Below, piece by piece: positions 60,925 to 64,000 of a DNA stretch of 64,000 nucleotides. This DNA comes from Actinorugispora endophytica. Its GTDB lineage: Bacteria > Actinomycetota > Actinomycetes > Streptosporangiales > Streptosporangiaceae. Under the pieces are notes generated by a model, which saw nothing but the letters and a program-made list of their open reading frames with translations, made no database searches and had not been told where the DNA came from. Position numbers and translations under genes: made by a program. The stretch spans positions 749,602 to 813,601 of the forward strand of contig NZ_SNYN01000001.1 of NCBI RefSeq assembly GCF_004363075.1, given 5' to 3'. Position 1 is the stretch's first letter, and each line of letters opens with the position of its first letter.

Positions 60925-61593
60925 GTGAGCGACAACCAGCAGGCCATCACCGAGGACCAGTGGCACCGGGCCGCGTTCATCTGGGACTACCACCAGATGC
61001 ACCACCGGTTGCGGCCCGTCGACGTGGCAATCGGCCTGGGCAGCCATGACCTCGGCGTCGCCACGCACTCCGCCGAGCTGTACCGCGCCGGACTCTTCCC
61101 GACCCTGGTCTTCACCGGCGGCAACAGCCCCACCACCGCCAAGGTCTTCCCACGAGGCGAGGCCGTCCACTTCCGCGAGCACGCCATCGACCTCGGCGTA
61201 CCCGCGGAGGCGATCCTGCTGGAACCGGACGCCGGCAACACGGGGCAGAACATCACTCTCTCCCGTCAGGTCCTCGCCGCCGCCGATATCCACCCGACGA
61301 CGGTGCTGCTGGTCTCCAAGCCCTATATGGAACGGCGGTCGTTCGCGACCGCCCGCAAGCTCTGGCCCGACGTCGAGATTCTCTGCGCGTCGGAGCCGTT
61401 GGAGCTCGACGACTACGTGAAGTCCATCGGCGACGAGAAGCTCGTCCTGGACATGCTCGTCGGCGATCTCCAGCGGGTCATCGAGTATCCGAAGCTCGGA
61501 TTCGCCATCGAGCAGGAGGTCCCGGAGGACGTGCATGCAGCGTACGAATCCCTCATCCGTGATGGCTTCACCAGCCGTCTCATTGCTTCCTGA
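60925..61593 (+). CDS. YdcF/DUF218-family protein
   Basis: A 222-aa cytoplasmic protein: AIGLGSHDLGVATHSAELYRAGLFPTLVFTGG, then EAILLEPDAGNTGQNITLSRQVL and TVLLVSKPYMERRSFATARKLWP. This is the DUF218/YdcF Rossmann fold (SanA-like) without the usual membrane segments. Some YdcF members bind S-adenosylmethionine; no reaction is fixed. GGGAGAG precedes GTG 60925. Its end overlaps the WbqC-type gene by 59 bp, so the two are translated together. Confidence 0.85.
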   Translation: MSDNQQAITEDQWHRAAFIWDYHQMHHRLRPVDVAIGLGSHDLGVATHSAELYRAGLFPTLVFTGGNSPTTAKVFPRGEAVHFREHAIDLGVPAEAILLEPDAGNTGQNITLSRQVLAAADIHPTTVLLVSKPYMERRSFATARKLWPDVEILCASEPLELDDYVKSIGDEKLVLDMLVGDLQRVIEYPKLGFAIEQEVPEDVHAAYESLIRDGFTSRLIAS

Positions 61594-62311
61594 CCTGCCG
61601 AAGTCGGGCGGGCTGTGTGCCATCCGCCAGCCCAATCTGTTGCCGAGACTGACGACGCTGACCAAGCTGTTCGCGGCGGGCTACTGGGTCGTCCTGGACG
61701 ACGTGCAGTTCACCCGCCACGACTACCATCACCGAGCCCACCTCGGCGACCTCGACGAACCGGACCGTCGGCAGTGGATCACCGTCCCTACCCGCCTCCC
61801 CCACGGACGTCCGACGCTCATCCGGGACACGTTGATCGACAATCTCGACCGGGCCTGCCGCAAAACTGCGGGGATGCTGCGGCAGTACTACGGTGCGAGC
61901 CCTTACTGGCCCGCACTCGCACAGGCCCTGGCCCCAGTACTGGATGCCTTCGGTACGGGCAGGACCGCCACGGTCGCCGAAACCTCCACGCGTGCTCTGC
62001 TCGGCCTGCTCGGCTGGCAGGGCAAGATCCTCACCAGCAGCGATCTGCCCTCCCGGCCGGGCCGCTCCCAGTGGCTCGCCGATCTCTCCGCCATCACCGG
62101 TGCCCGCGCCTATCTCTGCGGAACCGGCGGCATGACGTACCTCCATCCGGCATCGTTCGCCGCCGAGGACATCGCTATCACGCCGTTTCGGCCGCCGACA
62201 ACCGGCACCTGGTCCTCCGATTGGAGTCTCAGTTCGCTTGGGGTATTGGCAGCACTCGGCCCGCAGGAGGTGGCCGCCATCATGCAGAGGCTCGCCTTGG
62301 ACCACGTCTGA
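61535..62311 (+). CDS. WbqC-like family protein
   Basis: A 258-aa protein of the WbqC family: CAIRQPNLLPRLTTLTKLFAAGYWVVLDDVQFTRHDYHHR, WITVP, then a C-terminal YLCGTGGMTYLHPASFAAEDI. These proteins occur in O-antigen and nucleotide-sugar clusters and near YdcF-type genes; the reaction is unproven. GGAGGA lies 5 nt before ATG 61535, which overlaps the YdcF gene; ATG 61562 is an alternative. Confidence 0.85.
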   Translation: MQRTNPSSVMASPAVSLLPDLPKSGGLCAIRQPNLLPRLTTLTKLFAAGYWVVLDDVQFTRHDYHHRAHLGDLDEPDRRQWITVPTRLPHGRPTLIRDTLIDNLDRACRKTAGMLRQYYGASPYWPALAQALAPVLDAFGTGRTATVAETSTRALLGLLGWQGKILTSSDLPSRPGRSQWLADLSAITGARAYLCGTGGMTYLHPASFAAEDIAITPFRPPTTGTWSSDWSLSSLGVLAALGPQEVAAIMQRLALDHV

Positions 62312-62337
62312 TGGCGGCCGCCGCTTGACCGCGGCCT

Positions 62338-63047
62338 GTTGGCGACTGTTCCGGATCAGCGGTGTGCGCGGATCGGCCGACTCGTGGGAGTAGCGGCAGG
62401 CACCGGCGGCAGGTCGTTGGGGGAAGGGGTGCCGAAGACTGATGCGGTAGTGCTTCGTAGGCGGGCTGCCTCGGCACGGAGATTGGGCGCGGGCGGGCCT
62501 GTGGGCGGTGCCGAGCTCTCGGCGGGCGGCGGCTTCCTTGAGGAGCTGGGGGGCGTGGCCGCCGACTTCGGCGTCGGCGAGGACGGTGGCGAGGACCGGC
62601 CCGGTCGGGTGGCTCAGGTCGGGGAGATAGCGAGGGAGCAGTGGGATTACGAGGCGGGTGCTGGCATCCAGCTCATCCGCCACGAGATCCCCGACCGCCG
62701 GTTGGTGCACCATGCCCATGCCGTGTTCCTGGCGGGAGGCGAACGGCTCAACGTCGGAAGTCCTGCCCAATGGTCAACGTGGGCCTGGGAATTCGAGTCC
62801 GGCCTGTACACGGACCTCTCGGTGCGTTAGCACACTTCGCGTCGCCCAGGCCAGGAGGTCGAGGCCCAGGTGCGTGGCACAGACAAGGACGCCGTCTCGT
62901 CGGTCTACGTGGAGGCGTGCGCACAGGCTGTGGACCGTGCGCACCCCCGACACGTACGGCGACGGTCAGAGGCAGGGGCCGTCGTTCCTGTGAAGGGAAC
63001 CGAATACGGGGCCTCGACCAAGTTGGTCGGGGCGCTGTTCGTCACAT
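62338..63047. other. Stretch of decayed sequence without a confident gene
   Basis: Frames are open on both strands but none has a good start and motif. On the minus strand about 62720-62480 reads DASTRLVIPLLPRYLPDLSH and HAPQLLKEAAARRELGTAHR, which resembles the C-terminal helical part of plasmid relaxases; after that the frame degrades. Around 62860-62980 another minus-strand stretch is protein-like but broken. Probably mobilisation-gene debris. Confidence 0.4.
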
Positions 63048-63620
63048 TCAGCTGGGAAGCCCGAGCTCCTTCAGATACGTGAGGCGAGCATTTATGGCAG
63101 CCGAGAAGTGCCGCCAGTCGAGGCTGTTCACCAGTTCGACGGGCTTAGGATCCTCGGCTGAGGACGTGACATAGCAAGCGGCGTACCAGGTTGCGAAGTC
63201 GATTGCTTCGGGAGCACCGAACGCCCGCGTGGTATCGGCTGCCACTGCAGCGCCTTGAGGGCGGTTGGAGATGAGCGTGATCGCAGGGTAGGCGGAAACC
63301 TGGTCATCGAAGGCGTCGACGTCGTGCATGACCAGAACCAGGTCCATGCTGAAGCTCTTGGTCACCAGCTGGCGAAGTCGGCGACCGTATTGATTACGCA
63401 TCCAACGGTCCGCACAGATGAAGCCCAACTGTCCGCCTGCGCTGAGGCTCCGGAGGGCGACTCGTAGAAGCCGACATAGATGTCCGCCCGACCGCCCATG
63501 GTGGGGCATGCATGGCGGTAGACGGCCATCCGGTCATCGGGGATGTCTTCGAGGCGGATGTCGGGTGGGTTCCCGACCACGTAGTCCGCTCCGTGGGCCG
63601 ACTCGGGCTGGAGCAGATAT
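63048..63620 (-). pseudogene. N6-adenine DNA methyltransferase (Eco57I/type IIG-like), C-terminal remnant
   Basis: Two frames joined near 63465 give one protein: YLLQPESAHGADYVVGNPPD (motif IV NPPD), GRADIYVGFYE, ALRSLSAGGQLGFICADRWMRNQYGRRLR (motif VIII region) and PAITLISNRPQG, ending ARLTYLKELGLPS. This is the catalytic core of a gamma-type adenine methyltransferase as found in type IIG and BREX-like systems. It has a frameshift, and its 5' side stops exactly at the end of the family B repeat at 63621. Only a remnant is present in this window; whether the rest lies beyond 64000 cannot be seen. Confidence 0.75.
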
Positions 63621-63986
63621 GGGGTTTCCGGCGCGGGGGTGTTTGGCGTGCTGGTGCTTTGGGTGAGTCGTTCGGCCTCACGTCCGCGAACCGCGAGGTG
63701 ACGGCGGGCGGCGACGGCGGGTGAGGGTCGAGGCCGCGCCCACGACGTCCGTTGCGTGGGGGTTCCGCTGACGGTCTTGGGCTTTCTGCCCGTTTCGGGG
63801 CTTGGAAGGGCGGAAAGCCCATGATCGTTCCGGGAGGGCGGGACCGGCCCTCGAACCGCCGCGTCACGGACATCCGGCGGTTATGCGCGGGCCTCCGGCC
63901 CCGCCCGCCGTCGCCGCTCGTCGTAACAGGCCCTGAGGGGACCCCGCCCCGGCAGAGCCCCGAATCACCCCCGCGCCGGAACCCCC
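63621..63986. repeat. Family B element, full-length copy
   Basis: A 366-bp element beginning GGGGTTTCCGGCGCGGGGGT and ending with the inverted counterpart CACCCCCGCGCCGGAACCCC. The central palindrome is TGGGCTTTCTGCCC...GGGCGGAAAGCCCA (63778-63821). The two outer halves are also roughly inverted to each other (TGACGGCGGGCGGCGACGGC versus GCCCGCCGTCGCCGCTCGTC). No protein is encoded. The left end abuts a truncated methyltransferase gene. Confidence 0.75.
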
Positions 63987-64000
63987 ATAATCGCCCTGCT

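Noticed and set aside
62339-62830. A 163-codon plus-strand gene
   Set aside because: Gly/Val-rich with no motif; the opposite strand reads more protein-like, so this is probably a shadow of decayed sequence.

Overview
The window is chromosomal DNA of a high-GC actinomycete, most likely a member of the Nocardiopsaceae (Nocardiopsis or a close relative). Many genes start with GTG, and several have no leader. XRE/DUF397 gene pairs are present. A lytic polysaccharide monooxygenase closely resembling Thermobifida fusca E7 lies behind a perfect CelR/CebR-type operator. Most of the window is ordinary accessory-rich chromosome, with obvious mobile-element debris at both ends.

Layout. 1-3031: the end of an integrated element. 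It holds a divergent GntR/NUDIX pair (as in pSAM2-type AICEs), an AT-rich ApeA-like HEPN defence gene, nested hairpins, and a 36-nt 3' fragment of tRNA-Pro followed by the tRNA terminator, which marks an attachment site. 3147-5131: an HSL-family esterase with a divergent TetR repressor and palindromic operator, then DUF397 debris. 5401-7709: a polymorphic toxin cassette, made of a small membrane protein, a toxin with a type IVb (Flp) pilin-like N-terminus, a Hint domain and a colicin D-like tRNase domain, and its colicin D-type immunity protein. 7935-16566: DUF397 genes and fragments, an XRE/DUF5753 regulator, an excisionase-type HTH protein, a membrane-anchored nSTAND-WD40 protein with 14 repeats, a small segment (NIPSNAP, CGNR, HAD) flanked by 50-bp direct repeats, and a RsbW-type ATPase.

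17311-20232: an inducible beta-lactamase locus like Streptomyces cacaoi blaB-blaA/bla. 20391-27237: assorted small genes, an asparaginase/imidase-like deacetylase operon under a LacI repressor, and a MerR-controlled SDR. 27236-35239: a BCCT transporter, a BBE-type flavoprotein, a secreted protein, an orphan response regulator and an alr-ddl operon. 35593-41493: tex and an AfsR-like SARP with a small Pro/Ala-rich protein upstream. 41823-48083: three anchored extracytoplasmic proteins, membrane proteins, a NUDIX-NYN fusion and the LPMO. 48163-53641: hcp-hcr nitrosative-stress genes with a Crp/Fnr regulator and box, and a MetS/MetP-type sodium:amino-acid symporter. 54133-64000: TetR, DUF5701, a lipoprotein, decayed genes, IS30 inserted into an IS3 remnant, a YdcF-WbqC pair and a disrupted N6-adenine methyltransferase.

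Two families of dispersed GATC-ended palindromes run through the window. Family A is long perfect hairpins, mostly behind stop codons. Family B is 140-366 bp elements resembling MITEs, with GGTTyCCGGCGyGGGGGTG-type ends. Several sit beside truncated genes. All functional calls come from reading motifs and context; no database search was run.
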